DNA of 64,000 bases from Taylorella equigenitalis ATCC 35865 (GTDB lineage: Bacteria; Pseudomonadota; Gammaproteobacteria; Burkholderiales; Burkholderiaceae_B): assembly GCF_000276685.1 (NCBI RefSeq), contig NC_018108.1:248001-312000 (forward strand), given 5' to 3'. Positions 19,003-28,171 of the stretch are shown here, in pieces. The notes beneath the pieces are model-generated. The model saw only the letters and a program-made list of their open reading frames with translations, did no database searches and was not told the origin of the DNA. The position numbers and the translations under genes were made by a program. Position 1 is the stretch's first letter. Every line of letters starts with the position of its first letter.

Positions 19003-19818
19003 TTACCAAACATTGTAAAAATGATGTATAGGTCCGTGTCCATGCCCCACTGACAATAAGTTAGAGTTTTCAATGGCTTCGTGCACATACTTAATTGCAT
19101 CTCGCGTGGCCCTCGGTACATCGCTATATCTAGCTTGTAGAGCACATATCGCAGAAGACAGCGAACATCCCGTCCCGTGCGTATTTTTTGTATCAAATTT
19201 GGGATTAACGTGCTCAATCATCCTGTCACCATTAAAAAGTAAATCAACGCTCTCAGCTTCACTTGAGTGCCCGCCCTTCAAAAGAACCCAACTTTCTCTG
19301 GATTGGTTCATAAGTTTATGTAGTTTTTCTGTAGCTTTATAAGCCTCTTTTAGGTTGGCAATGCCCCCCTGATTCAACAACTCAGCTGCTTCGGGCAAAT
19401 TTGGTGTAATCATATGGGCAAATGGAAGTAGATCATGAGCCAATGAAGAAATAGCTGAGTCCTCTAATAACTTGTCCCCACTTTTTGCAACCATAACAGG
19501 ATCTAAAACAATAAACGGTGGGTTATGTTTTTCAAGCCCATCGGCAACAGTTCTAATAGTGTTTGAATCCCCGAGCATGCCAATTTTTACAGAGTCAATA
19601 CGTACATCTTCAAATAGAGTATCGATTTGAAGGTTTATAAAATCTCTACCGATAGGTTTAACACCAGTTACACTTTGGGTATTTTGAGCTGTTAGTGCAG
19701 CTATGACTGCACAAGCATAGGTTCCAAGGGCGGACATTACTTTTACATCTGCTAAAACACCAGCCCCGCCTGACGGGTCTACACCTGCTATTGTTAATGT
19801 GTTTTTAATCATATCCAT
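19003..19818 (-). CDS. thiD: hydroxymethylpyrimidine/phosphomethylpyrimidine kinase ThiD
   Basis: A 271 aa ribokinase-fold enzyme of thiamine synthesis. The family start TIAGVDPSGGAGVLADVK and the catalytic region NTHGTGCSLSSAI are both present. The start is either 19818 or the in-frame ATG two codons later. One GCATTGCCA copy is inside (19356-19364). No thiE or TPP riboswitch was seen nearby. Confidence 0.93.
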   Translation of the reverse strand: MDMIKNTLTIAGVDPSGGAGVLADVKVMSALGTYACAVIAALTAQNTQSVTGVKPIGRDFINLQIDTLFEDVRIDSVKIGMLGDSNTIRTVADGLEKHNPPFIVLDPVMVAKSGDKLLEDSAISSLAHDLLPFAHMITPNLPEAAELLNQGGIANLKEAYKATEKLHKLMNQSRESWVLLKGGHSSEAESVDLLFNGDRMIEHVNPKFDTKNTHGTGCSLSSAICALQARYSDVPRATRDAIKYVHEAIENSNLLSVGHGHGPIHHFYNVW

Positions 19819-19907
19819 ACTTATTTGTTTTAGATTTTTAATAATATTGTAAAGGCTTCAAGTAGTAAAATAACAGAAGTTACAATTTGTGAAATCAGGA
19901 GCCCCAT

Positions 19908-21170
19908 ATGGTCGCAAAGAAGACTTCAAGCCCAACCAAAAGGACTGAAACTAAGTCTACTACTGCAAGTAAAACCAGTTCTAAAACGCCAACACGAAGC
20001 ACCTCAAAATCCACAACTAAAACTTCATCCAGAGCTTCAACTCGAGCTCCAAAAGCAATAGAGCCTAGATCACGTAAGACTATCGAGGGTGATACCATTA
20101 CGGGTAGCACTCAAGCTGCTACTAGACGAAATGTAGTCTCTCATAAAGTTATATCCAAAGCTGAACTTCAAGCTGCAAACCTTGCCCGAGAGCTTGCACA
20201 TGCGGAGACTTCGGTAGATCGTCACGAAAGGGCGAATGCATTATTAGAAATACTATCTCCAGATGATAGAAATGCTTTGCTCAAAGTTTTACGTGAAGAA
20301 AAACGTAGACTTGAATCATCAAGCAAAAAAAATCCCGATTTGGAATTAGTTGATGACTGGCAAAAAGAGGGCGTGTACCCTTACAAATATTTAATGAGCA
20401 GACGCAACTATGAATTCCAAAAATATAATCTACAGGTTGAATTATTAAAGCTTCAACAGTGGGTTCAGGATTCTGGAGCACGCGTAGTTATTATCTTTGA
20501 AGGACGCGATGCTGCTGGTAAAGGGGGTACCATTAAGCGTTTTATGGAGCATTTAAATCCACGTTATGCTCGCATCGTAGCTCTTCAAAAACCAACTGAG
20601 CGTGAAAGTGGACAGTGGTATTTCCAAAGATATGTTGAGCATCTTCCAACAAAAGGAGAAATCGTACTTTTTGACCGCTCATGGTATAACCGTGCTGGGG
20701 TTGAGCGTGTAATGGGTTTTTGTACAGATGCTGAGTATCAAGAATTTATGCGTCAGGCTCCTGAGTTTGAGCGTAATCTTGTGAGGAGCGGAATTGTTCT
20801 GATTAAGTTCTGGTTCTCTGTAAGTCGTGATGAGCAACGTCGTCGTTTCCGTGAGCGCCAGCATCACCCACTCAAACGTTGGAAGCTATCTCCAATCGAT
20901 TTGGCTTCACTTGATAAATGGGATGACTACACTAAAGCTAAAGAAGCGATGTTCTTTTATACCGATACAAGTGATTCTCCATGGACAGTTGTTAAGTCTA
21001 ATTGTAAAAAACGTGCTCGACTAAATGCTATGCGTTATGTACTTAACAAATTTAACTACAACAACAAGGATATGGAAGCTATAGGTAAAATTGACCCACT
21101 AATAGTAGGTCGTTCAAATGTAGTTTACGAATCAGGCGAAGAGTATATTTCTCATAATGATAAGAAATAG
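19908..21170 (+). CDS. ppk2: polyphosphate kinase 2 (PPK2) with basic Ser/Thr/Lys tail
   Basis: A 420 aa protein. The C-terminal ~260 residues are a PPK2 kinase: Walker A FEGRDAAGKGG, Walker B VLFDRSWYNRAGVERVMGF, lid region RRRFRERQHHPLKRWKLSP. This one-domain class uses polyphosphate to phosphorylate nucleoside diphosphates. The first ~65 residues are low-complexity K/S/T/R/P, histone-H1-like and probably disordered. The ATG at 19908 follows AGGAG with 7 nt spacing, so the tail is translated. A terminator follows at 21226. Confidence 0.92.
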   Translation: MVAKKTSSPTKRTETKSTTASKTSSKTPTRSTSKSTTKTSSRASTRAPKAIEPRSRKTIEGDTITGSTQAATRRNVVSHKVISKAELQAANLARELAHAETSVDRHERANALLEILSPDDRNALLKVLREEKRRLESSSKKNPDLELVDDWQKEGVYPYKYLMSRRNYEFQKYNLQVELLKLQQWVQDSGARVVIIFEGRDAAGKGGTIKRFMEHLNPRYARIVALQKPTERESGQWYFQRYVEHLPTKGEIVLFDRSWYNRAGVERVMGFCTDAEYQEFMRQAPEFERNLVRSGIVLIKFWFSVSRDEQRRRFRERQHHPLKRWKLSPIDLASLDKWDDYTKAKEAMFFYTDTSDSPWTVVKSNCKKRARLNAMRYVLNKFNYNNKDMEAIGKIDPLIVGRSNVVYESGEEYISHNDKK

Positions 21171-21225
21171 TATCCATCGGATAAGTAGCTATACTTAAAA
21201 TTGGCATTATGGCTAAATAGTGATA

Positions 21226-21263
21226 CGGCAATACTGAGTATAATTAGTATTGTCGTTTTTTTT
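21226..21263 (+). terminator. rho-independent terminator of ppk2
   Basis: A ten-base-pair stem (CGGCAATACT with AGTATTGTCG, one G-U pair), loop GAGTATAATT, then eight T. It ends 10 nt before the gor start codon. Confidence 0.8.
21239..21244 (+). promoter_or_regulatory. possible -10 element for gor inside the terminator loop
   Basis: A perfect TATAAT sits in the loop of the ppk2 terminator, about 30 nt before the gor ATG. No good -35 box is visible at 16-18 nt. If used, the leader would be about 20 nt and lack a clear Shine-Dalgarno sequence. Confidence 0.35.
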
Positions 21264-21273
21264 GATATTTTTT

Positions 21274-22641
21274 ATGCCTACATTTGATTATGATTTATTC
21301 GTTATAGGTGCAGGTAGTGGCGGTGTTAGAGCCTCTCGCATGGCTGCCAGTATGGGTGCCAGAGTTGCTGTGGCAGAAGATGCACCCTTAGGTGGCACAT
21401 GCGTAAATTTAGGATGTGTACCAAAAAAACTCTACAAATATGCATCAGATTTCTCAGGTGACTTTGAGGCTTCAAGGGGCTTTGGTTGGAGCATCGAAGG
21501 CATCTCATTTGATTGGGAAGTTTTAAAAGCTAATCGAGCAAAAGAAATTTCTCGTCTAAATAATATTTATCAAAACATATTAGAAAAACCAGGCGTTCAA
21601 ATCATCCGAGGTCGTGCAAGCCTTGTGGATGAGCACACTATAGAAGTTGAAGGAAAACATTACACCTCTAAAAATATACTTATTGCCACAGGTGGATGGC
21701 CAGGTATTCCTGAAATAGAGGGAGGAGAGTTATCAGTAAACTCCAATCAGATTTTCGATTTGGAAGAGCTTCCTAAAAAGATTGTTATCGTTGGCGGGGG
21801 ATTTATTGCCTGCGAATTTAGTTCAATCTTTAATGGGTTGGGAGTACAGGTACATCTTATTGTTCGCTCAAAGATGCTTAAAAACTTTGATGCCCCAAGT
21901 ATGGATTTCTTGAAAGAAGAGATGATTAAGCATGGAGTGGATATACAAGAAGGCGTTAATATCAAATCCATAGATTTGAACGATGAAGGGTCCGAGTTTA
22001 AATTGACAGTGCATCTTGATAATAATGTATCCCTTCAGGCCGATGAAGTTCTTATGGCTGTAGGTCGCATACCAAATACTGAAGGTCTAAATTTAGATGA
22101 AGTTGGTATTGAAACATCGAAATCAGGACATATAAAAGTAAATGAAAATTTTCAAACATCTGTGCCTTCAATTTTTGCATTGGGTGATGTGGTAGGTCGA
22201 TTAGAACTCACTCCAGTCGCTATTGCTGAAGCAATGACTCTAGTTAATCATATGTTTGGAGATGGCACTCGTAAGATGTCTTATCAAAATGTTCCGTTTG
22301 CCGTCTTTACAAATCCTACTTTTGGGTCTGTAGGGCTTACTGAAAGCGAAGCTCAGGAAAAATTTTCTGATGATGTTGAGATATTCGAATCTAACTTTAA
22401 GGCTATGAAGCACACGCTTTCTGGCAAAGATGAAAGAACCTTAATGCGTATCATCGTACAAAAATCAACGGACAAAGTTTTGGGTGTACATATGGTGGGT
22501 GAGGATGCTCCTGAAATTATCCAAGGTTTTGCTGTTGCATTGAGAGCTGGAGCGACAAAGGCGGACTTTGACTCAACTATTGGTATTCACCCAACCTCTG
22601 CTGAAGAGCTCGTAACCATGCGTACTCCAAAATCAAAATAG
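21274..22641 (+). CDS. gor: glutathione-disulfide reductase
   Basis: A 455 aa FAD flavoenzyme that reduces glutathione disulfide with NADPH. It has FAD motif IGAGSGG, redox-active cysteines in GGTCVNLGCVPKK, NAD(P) motif VGGGFIACEF, and the C-terminal catalytic His in GIHPTSAEELVTMR. The ATG at 21274 (MPTFDYD) is used because the longer TTG-initiated frame runs through the ppk2 terminator. The asparaginase gene starts 8 nt after its stop. Confidence 0.93.
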   Translation: MPTFDYDLFVIGAGSGGVRASRMAASMGARVAVAEDAPLGGTCVNLGCVPKKLYKYASDFSGDFEASRGFGWSIEGISFDWEVLKANRAKEISRLNNIYQNILEKPGVQIIRGRASLVDEHTIEVEGKHYTSKNILIATGGWPGIPEIEGGELSVNSNQIFDLEELPKKIVIVGGGFIACEFSSIFNGLGVQVHLIVRSKMLKNFDAPSMDFLKEEMIKHGVDIQEGVNIKSIDLNDEGSEFKLTVHLDNNVSLQADEVLMAVGRIPNTEGLNLDEVGIETSKSGHIKVNENFQTSVPSIFALGDVVGRLELTPVAIAEAMTLVNHMFGDGTRKMSYQNVPFAVFTNPTFGSVGLTESEAQEKFSDDVEIFESNFKAMKHTLSGKDERTLMRIIVQKSTDKVLGVHMVGEDAPEIIQGFAVALRAGATKADFDSTIGIHPTSAEELVTMRTPKSK

Positions 22642-22649
22642 GAATTTTT

Positions 22650-23657
22650 ATGTCTATTATTTCTTCTACTGTTGCAATAGGTACTCTTGGCGGTACTATT
22701 ACTATGACAAAATCCACCGATTCAGGTGGTATTAAATCTACATTATCAGCGGAAGATTTGATTTCTTCTGTACCTGGTTTGCAGGACATGTCACTAGAGA
22801 TTTGGCAAAAAACAATTGCTAACGTTGCCAGTGGGTCGCTGGATTTTGATACGGTCTTCGCATCCCTTGCTTGGGCAAAGCAACAAGTGGAACACGGTGC
22901 TCAGGGTGTTGTTTTAGTTCAGGGTACAGATACTCTGGAGGAAACTTCATATCTTTTAGATTTGTACTGGCCGTATGCAGCACCGCTTGTACTCACAGGT
23001 GCTATGAGACATCCAGAATTAGCTGGTGCAGACGGGGCCGCAAATTTACTCGCTGCCATTAAAGTTGCAGTCGACATTAAATCTCGAGGGCATGGGGTAT
23101 TTGTAGTTATGAACGATGAAGTACATCAAGCCCGTTACGTAGCAAAAACTCACGCCAATGCTGTAGATGCTTTTGAATCCCCTCAGACAGGACCTGTTGG
23201 AGTGGTTACTGAAAACAGTCTTCATATAAGAAGATCGCCAAATGAACGTATGCTTTTCCCTGTTCCTGAGGATTACGATGCACGTGTTCTTCTATTAGAG
23301 TCTACTTTAGATGAATCTGGTGAAATTTATGATTGGATACCGAAGTCATCTTATAAAGGTCTTGTGATTGCTGGATTTGGAAGTGGACATGTTCCAGGTA
23401 GCATTGCCAGCAAAATAGAAAAGATAATTAACGATATGCCTGTGTTGGTCTGCTCCAGGACTGGGCGTGGGACTACAACTTACAAAACATATGCGTATGA
23501 AGGTAGTGAAATCGATCTTCAACAAAAAGGTGCCTTGATGGGTGGCTTTTTATCTCCTCGTAAAGCTAGGCTTCTTTTGAGTGCGATGATTTGGTCGAAG
23601 ATGGATAGAAGTAAAATTTGCGAGCATTTGCGTAATTACAATAAGGACTCTGTCTAA
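22650..23657 (+). CDS. L-asparaginase family protein
   Basis: A 335 aa asparaginase/glutaminase-family enzyme that hydrolyses asparagine. The first catalytic Thr is in TLGGTI, the second Thr-Asp in VQGTDTLEET, and the Lys region in VAKTHANAVDAF. No signal peptide is seen (a Thr-rich start directly into the fold), so a cytosolic type is likely. It lies between gor and queC with 8 and 3 nt gaps, so probably in one transcript. One GCATTGCCA copy is at 23401-23409. Confidence 0.88.
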   Translation: MSIISSTVAIGTLGGTITMTKSTDSGGIKSTLSAEDLISSVPGLQDMSLEIWQKTIANVASGSLDFDTVFASLAWAKQQVEHGAQGVVLVQGTDTLEETSYLLDLYWPYAAPLVLTGAMRHPELAGADGAANLLAAIKVAVDIKSRGHGVFVVMNDEVHQARYVAKTHANAVDAFESPQTGPVGVVTENSLHIRRSPNERMLFPVPEDYDARVLLLESTLDESGEIYDWIPKSSYKGLVIAGFGSGHVPGSIASKIEKIINDMPVLVCSRTGRGTTTYKTYAYEGSEIDLQQKGALMGGFLSPRKARLLLSAMIWSKMDRSKICEHLRNYNKDSV

Positions 23658-23660
23658 GGC

Positions 23661-24329
23661 ATGAGCGAAAAAGCTTTAGTTGTTTTTTCTGGCGGTCAGG
23701 ATTCTACTACCTGTCTGCTTCAAGCTATTGAAAATTTTGGTGTTGGCAATGTTAAAGCAATCACTTTTATATATGGTCAACGACATGAGATTGAACTGAA
23801 AAAGGCTAGAGAAATTGCGATTGATCTCGGTATTGAGCAGACTATACTTGATCTTAGTGTGATGAAGTCAATCACCACAAATGCACTTATGCAAAAGGGT
23901 GCTGAGATTAAGACTGACGAATCAGGTCTACCTAATACATTTGTAGATGGTCGCAATGCATTGTTTCTTTTATATTCCTGTATCTATGCAAAGTCTCAGG
24001 GCATAAAAAATATTGTTATCGGTGTGTGTGAAACTGATTTTAGCGGTTATCCAGATTGCCGAGATATTTTTGTGAAATCGATGAATGTGAGTATGAACCT
24101 TGCTATGGACTACGATTTTGTTGTTCATACACCGCTTATGTGGCTTACTAAGGCTCAAACATGGGAGTTAGCTGATAAGTTGGGGCGTTTAGATTATGTT
24201 AGAACTCGTACGCATACATGTTATGAAGGTGTTGAAGGTGGGTGCGGAAACTGTCCTAGTTGTGTACTTAGAAATCGTGGACTTGAAGAGTATTTAAATT
24301 CCAAAAATGAAAGTAGTAAAAACGTTTAA
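23661..24329 (+). CDS. queC: 7-cyano-7-deazaguanine synthase QueC
   Basis: A 222 aa ATP-dependent enzyme (CDG to preQ0). The PP-loop is SGGQDSTT near the N-terminus, and four Zn-binding cysteines lie in [15 protein letters not shown]. It is the first of the queC-queD-queE run. Confidence 0.95.
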   Translation: MSEKALVVFSGGQDSTTCLLQAIENFGVGNVKAITFIYGQRHEIELKKAREIAIDLGIEQTILDLSVMKSITTNALMQKGAEIKTDESGLPNTFVDGRNALFLLYSCIYAKSQGIKNIVIGVCETDFSGYPDCRDIFVKSMNVSMNLAMDYDFVVHTPLMWLTKAQTWELADKLGRLDYVRTRTHTCYEGVEGGCGNCPSCVLRNRGLEEYLNSKNESSKNV

Positions 24330-24738
24330 CTTCGACATTGCCCACCTGCTTGATGGTCATGACGGTAAGTGCAAAAATTTGCACGGGCATACATATAGAC
24401 TTGAAGTTGAGGTTGCTGGACCAGTTATTGAAGATGGTCCGAAAAAGGGTATGGTTATTGATTTTGCGGACCTAAAGAGTGTGGTCGATGACTTAATTAT
24501 TGCCCGTATGGACCATGCTTTTTTGTACGATTCTACTAATGAAAGAGAGACTGCAATAGCTCAATTACTAGAGGGCTGGAACATGAAAACTTATCCATTC
24601 AAACATAGAACAACTGCCGAAAATATTTCTCGTCATATTTTAGATTTGCTAAGAGAACGCCTTGAAGGCGTTAATCGAGTTCGTTTGTGGGAGACACCTT
24701 CTTCTTATAGTGAATGCACTTTCGATGACGAAATTTGA
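24307..24738 (+). CDS. queD: 6-carboxy-5,6,7,8-tetrahydropterin synthase QueD
   Basis: A 143 aa T-fold enzyme making the pterin precursor of queuosine. The catalytic Cys and Zn histidines are in [17 protein letters not shown], and the conserved Asp/His in MDHAFLYD. The start overlaps the queC end by 23 nt and the 3' end overlaps queE by 14 nt, so the three are translationally coupled. Confidence 0.93.
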   Translation: MKVVKTFNFDIAHLLDGHDGKCKNLHGHTYRLEVEVAGPVIEDGPKKGMVIDFADLKSVVDDLIIARMDHAFLYDSTNERETAIAQLLEGWNMKTYPFKHRTTAENISRHILDLLRERLEGVNRVRLWETPSSYSECTFDDEI

Positions 24739-25393
24739 AATTATAAGATTGCAGTCTGGTGCGACGGAACCGCAATTTCGCATAGTTGAAATTTTTAAAA
24801 GCCTTCAAGGAGAAGGGTTTAACACGGGGATGCCTGCTACATTTGTGAGGCTTGGGCGTTGTAATCTTGCTTGTGGATGGTGTGATACAAACTACAATTC
24901 GTTTGGTTTAAAGTCTCTTTCGGAAATTCTGCAGATTGTTGAAGATTTGGGTCAGTCAAATATTATTTTGACGGGTGGAGAGCCTTCAGTGCATCCAAAT
25001 GTTGAGCTTTTAATCGAGGCGTTTAAGAGTCGTGGGTACTATTTGTGCATTGAAACTAACGGTATTAGTGATGTGCCAGAGGGTATAGATTATATTGCCA
25101 TAAGCCCAAAGTATTGCTATAAGGAGCGTTACGAAAAGGTTGGTTTGAGGTATGCAGACGAAATCAGAATTGTTGTTGATTTTAATGAGACAAACCGAGA
25201 AGATTTTTTGAATTGGCTACAAGATATAAATGAGAAATTTAATTCAAAAAAATATTATTTATCCCCATTGGAACATGATGGTAGCATGAACATTCAACAG
25301 ACTATAAAAATTATTGGGGAATTGAATGGTTTAAAAATTGGACCTAGGTGGGAGTTAAGCCTGCAAACTCATAAGCTTGCAGGCATAGAGTAG
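24725..25393 (+). CDS. queE: 7-carboxy-7-deazaguanine synthase QueE (radical SAM)
   Basis: A 222 aa radical-SAM enzyme. The start EIFKSLQGEGFNTGMP is family-specific, and the [4Fe-4S] cysteines are in CNLACGWC. The cluster motif here is CxxxCxxC. The ATG at 24725 is chosen over an in-frame start inside queD. Its stop codon directly abuts the end of a convergent small membrane gene. Confidence 0.93.
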   Translation: MTKFEIIRLQSGATEPQFRIVEIFKSLQGEGFNTGMPATFVRLGRCNLACGWCDTNYNSFGLKSLSEILQIVEDLGQSNIILTGGEPSVHPNVELLIEAFKSRGYYLCIETNGISDVPEGIDYIAISPKYCYKERYEKVGLRYADEIRIVVDFNETNREDFLNWLQDINEKFNSKKYYLSPLEHDGSMNIQQTIKIIGELNGLKIGPRWELSLQTHKLAGIE

Positions 25394-25636
25394 TTAGAAA
25401 ACATCTTTACCATTAAATGAATCTTCGGAAAAGTGCCTATTCTGAGTTTGCATTTTAGCTAATTGAGCAAATCTTTGATCCTGATTGTACTCAGACAAAG
25501 AATATACAGCCCAGATAATCGCTGGAATCCAACCTATTAAAGTCACCATAAGAATCAAACAAATAATCCCTTCAATAGGTTTACCGATAGTAAAGAAAAG
25601 AACTGGAGGAAGGAAAATAGCCAATAATAAACGCAT
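25394..25636 (-). CDS. YqaE/Pmp3-like small membrane protein (copy 2)
   Basis: An 80 aa protein with two hydrophobic segments. The start (MRLLLAIFLPPVLFF) and the motif LIGWIPAIIWAVY are typical of the Pmp3/YqaE (UPF0057) family of stress-related membrane peptides. The polar C-terminal tail extends beyond the core. It is a paralogue of the gene at 25661, 24 nt upstream on the same strand. Confidence 0.75.
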   Translation of the reverse strand: MRLLLAIFLPPVLFFTIGKPIEGIICLILMVTLIGWIPAIIWAVYSLSEYNQDQRFAQLAKMQTQNRHFSEDSFNGKDVF

Positions 25637-25660
25637 AAATTTCTCCTAATATCTAATCAA

Positions 25661-25918
25661 CTAAATTTGCCTTGATTGATTGAACTCAAATTCACGAATT
25701 CTTCGTTCGTTTTTGTAATTAGACAAACATATAAAAGCCCAAACCATGCAAGGTATCCATCCAAAAATCGGAAATATAACAATTCCAAAAATTGCAAGTA
25801 TAAAGGACAGCACAAATATTAATGTAAAGTAAATTAAGCAAAGTAAACCCTGAATTGGTCTACCAATTGTGAAAAACACAAGCGGTGGGAAAAATATAGC
25901 TAAAAGAATTCGAATCAT
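25661..25918 (-). CDS. YqaE/Pmp3-like small membrane protein (copy 1)
   Basis: An 85 aa paralogue of the next gene: start MIRILLAIFFPPLVFFTIG and the motif IFGWIPCMVWAF. It carries an extra hydrophobic stretch between the two membrane segments compared with its neighbour. The pair probably arose by tandem duplication. Function is unknown beyond the membrane-peptide family. Confidence 0.72.
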   Translation of the reverse strand: MIRILLAIFFPPLVFFTIGRPIQGLLCLIYFTLIFVLSFILAIFGIVIFPIFGWIPCMVWAFICLSNYKNERRIREFEFNQSRQI

Positions 25919-26018
25919 AATACCCCCTATAAGAAATAATCCGTATATAACACAACATATTGTTTAGTGCTTATTATATATAGGTACTAGTTAAGTTTAT
26001 TTAAATATAGGAGAAAAA

Positions 26019-26627
26019 ATGTCTGACTTTTATGATTTACAAAAAAATCGCCGTTCCATATATGCACTTGGAAAAGATATCCACTTATCTAATGAAGAAA
26101 TCGTATCGTTAATTCAAAATGCAATTAAAGAATCTCCGACTGCGTTTAATTCTCAGTCTAGCAGAGTTGTTATCTTATTAGGTGTGGAGCATGATAGATT
26201 TTGGGAGCTTGTTAAATCCTCTATTAAAGAAGTTGTTAAGCCTGAGGATTATCCAACTTCTGAAAGTAAAATTAATGGTGCATTTAAGGCAGGATATGGA
26301 ACTGTACTGTTTTATGAGGATCAGACCGTTATAGATTTCCTTCAGCAGCAGTTTCCCCTATATAAAATTAACTTTCCTAAGTTTTCATTGCAAAGTAGTG
26401 GCATGGCACAATATGCCGTATGGGTGGCATTAGCTGAAAAAAATATTGGGGCTTCATTACAACACTACAACGAATTGATTGAGCAAAAATTAATATCTGA
26501 ATTTGGAATTTCGGATAAATGGTCCCTTGTGGCTCAGATGCCTTTTGGTAGTATTAAAATAGATCCAAACCCTAAGGATTATGTATCAGATGAGGGACGG
26601 TTTTTGATTCTAGGAAACAATAGTTAG
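26019..26627 (+). CDS. nitroreductase family protein
   Basis: A 202 aa FMN-dependent nitroreductase-fold protein. The N-terminal KNRRSIYALG and SPTAFNSQSSRVV carry FMN-binding residues, and the central SGMAQYAVWVALAEKNIGASLQHYN matches the family. Its length fits the short subgroup that is often annotated as oxidoreductase of unknown substrate. The start is preceded by AGGAGA. Substrate cannot be told. Confidence 0.85.
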   Translation: MSDFYDLQKNRRSIYALGKDIHLSNEEIVSLIQNAIKESPTAFNSQSSRVVILLGVEHDRFWELVKSSIKEVVKPEDYPTSESKINGAFKAGYGTVLFYEDQTVIDFLQQQFPLYKINFPKFSLQSSGMAQYAVWVALAEKNIGASLQHYNELIEQKLISEFGISDKWSLVAQMPFGSIKIDPNPKDYVSDEGRFLILGNNS

Positions 26628-26650
26628 TTGACGTGAAATAGAGCTAGATT

Positions 26651-26726
26651 TGGTGGTTTGGGGCGGAATCGAACCGCCGACACGCGGATTTTCAATCCGC
26701 TGCTCTACCAACTGAGCTACCGAACC
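26651..26726 (-). tRNA. tRNA-Phe (GAA)
   Basis: A 76 nt cloverleaf on the minus strand with encoded CCA, anticodon loop TTGAAAA (GAA), D-arm TAGCTCAGTTGGTAGAGCA and T-arm GGCGGTTCGATTCCGCC. The acceptor stem GGTTCGG/CCAAACC has a C5-A68 mismatch. Confidence 0.95.
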
Positions 26727-26886
26727 ATATTGATATGTAAGCTATATATATTACTGAAATTCTTTCCGTTTGTGAAGCATTTTTTAAATTTCCTTGATGT
26801 TTAAAATTAAATTGAAACGAAATTGTATTATTTGTGCATGCAAAACCTTATAATATGTGATTGAATTTAATAATAATTTAATTCTA

Positions 26887-28146
26887 ATGACTAGCGTATT
26901 TACCTTTGGACTTAATCATCACTCTGCACCTGTAGATGTGCGTGAGAGGGTTTCTATGTCTGGAGATTTGATACGTCCTGCACTTGATGGTTTAAGGTCC
27001 TGTTTTAATGGTCGCGTAAAAGAAGCGGCCATTCTTTCAACCTGTAATAGGACTGAGATTTATGTCGCTGCTCAACCAGATGCTGCTATGCATATAGGTC
27101 AGTGGATGGCTGATTTTAACTCTCTAGATTCCTCTGTTATTGCACCTCACCTCTACGAGTACACTCAGGATAAGGCGGTTAGACACGCTTTTAGAGTTGC
27201 ATCAGGTCTTGATTCCATGGTTTTAGGTGAAGCTCAAATTTTAGGTCAGATGAAAAATGCCGTAAGAGCTGCTTCAGAGGCAGGATCTCTTGGGACTATG
27301 CTTAATCAGCTTTTTCAAAAGACTTTTTCTGTAGCTAAAGAGGTTAGGTCTAATACAGCGATTGGTCAGGAATCTATTTCTATGGCTGCCGCAGCTGTAC
27401 GTATGTCAGAGAGAGTTTTTGGGGATTTAGCTAAATCCAATATTTTATTTGTTGGTGCGGGTGAGATGATTGAGTTATGTGTAACTCATTTTGCATCTCG
27501 TCTACCTAAACAGATTGTTATTGCAAATCGCACACTTGATAGAGGAGAAGCATTAGCCTCTAAGTTTGGTGCGGAAACTATGAAGTTAGCTGATTTACCT
27601 GAGCGTATTCATGAGTTTGATGTAGTAGTTTCCTGTACGGCTTCTACATTGCCAATTTTAGGGCTGGGTATGATTCAAAGTGCCCTTAAGCAGCGTCGTT
27701 ATCAGCCTATGGTTATGGTTGACTTGGCGGTACCTAGGGATATTGAATCGGAAGTAGGTCGCTTGGGTGAAGTTTATCTTTATACTGTAGATGATCTTGG
27801 TCGTATGGTTCAGATGGGTAATGATATGCGTAAAGCCGCTGTCGTAGAAGCTGAACAGATTATCGATTCAAGTGTAAGTAATTTTATGAGCTGGCTTAAA
27901 ACTAGGGAAATTGTTCCTGTTATTCAGTCGCTTAATAGCTCTGCACAAACTCTTGCTCAAATTGAACTTAGTAAGGCACGCAGGCTTCTAGCTAAAGGGG
28001 TTAGTCCTGAAGAGGCATTGGAGCGTTTAGCTCAAGGGCTTACTCAAAAATATATGCATGCACCTATGCAGGCGCTTAATAAATCTCAAAACGAAGAAAG
28101 AGAACAAATTCTCGACGTACTTCCTAAGCTATTCCCTTCTCATTAG
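26887..28146 (+). CDS. hemA: glutamyl-tRNA reductase
   Basis: A 419 aa NADPH-dependent reductase, the first committed step of C5 heme synthesis. The catalytic Cys is in [10 protein letters not shown], and other family motifs are [13 protein letters not shown] and [11 protein letters not shown]. The ATG at 26887 ([15 protein letters not shown]) is taken as start because the 10 residues of the longer frame are not conserved. The hemA-prfA-prmC order is common in proteobacteria. Confidence 0.94.
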   Translation: MTSVFTFGLNHHSAPVDVRERVSMSGDLIRPALDGLRSCFNGRVKEAAILSTCNRTEIYVAAQPDAAMHIGQWMADFNSLDSSVIAPHLYEYTQDKAVRHAFRVASGLDSMVLGEAQILGQMKNAVRAASEAGSLGTMLNQLFQKTFSVAKEVRSNTAIGQESISMAAAAVRMSERVFGDLAKSNILFVGAGEMIELCVTHFASRLPKQIVIANRTLDRGEALASKFGAETMKLADLPERIHEFDVVVSCTASTLPILGLGMIQSALKQRRYQPMVMVDLAVPRDIESEVGRLGEVYLYTVDDLGRMVQMGNDMRKAAVVEAEQIIDSSVSNFMSWLKTREIVPVIQSLNSSAQTLAQIELSKARRLLAKGVSPEEALERLAQGLTQKYMHAPMQALNKSQNEEREQILDVLPKLFPSH

Positions 28147-28171
28147 CTTATTCATTTTTCCATTTTTAATT

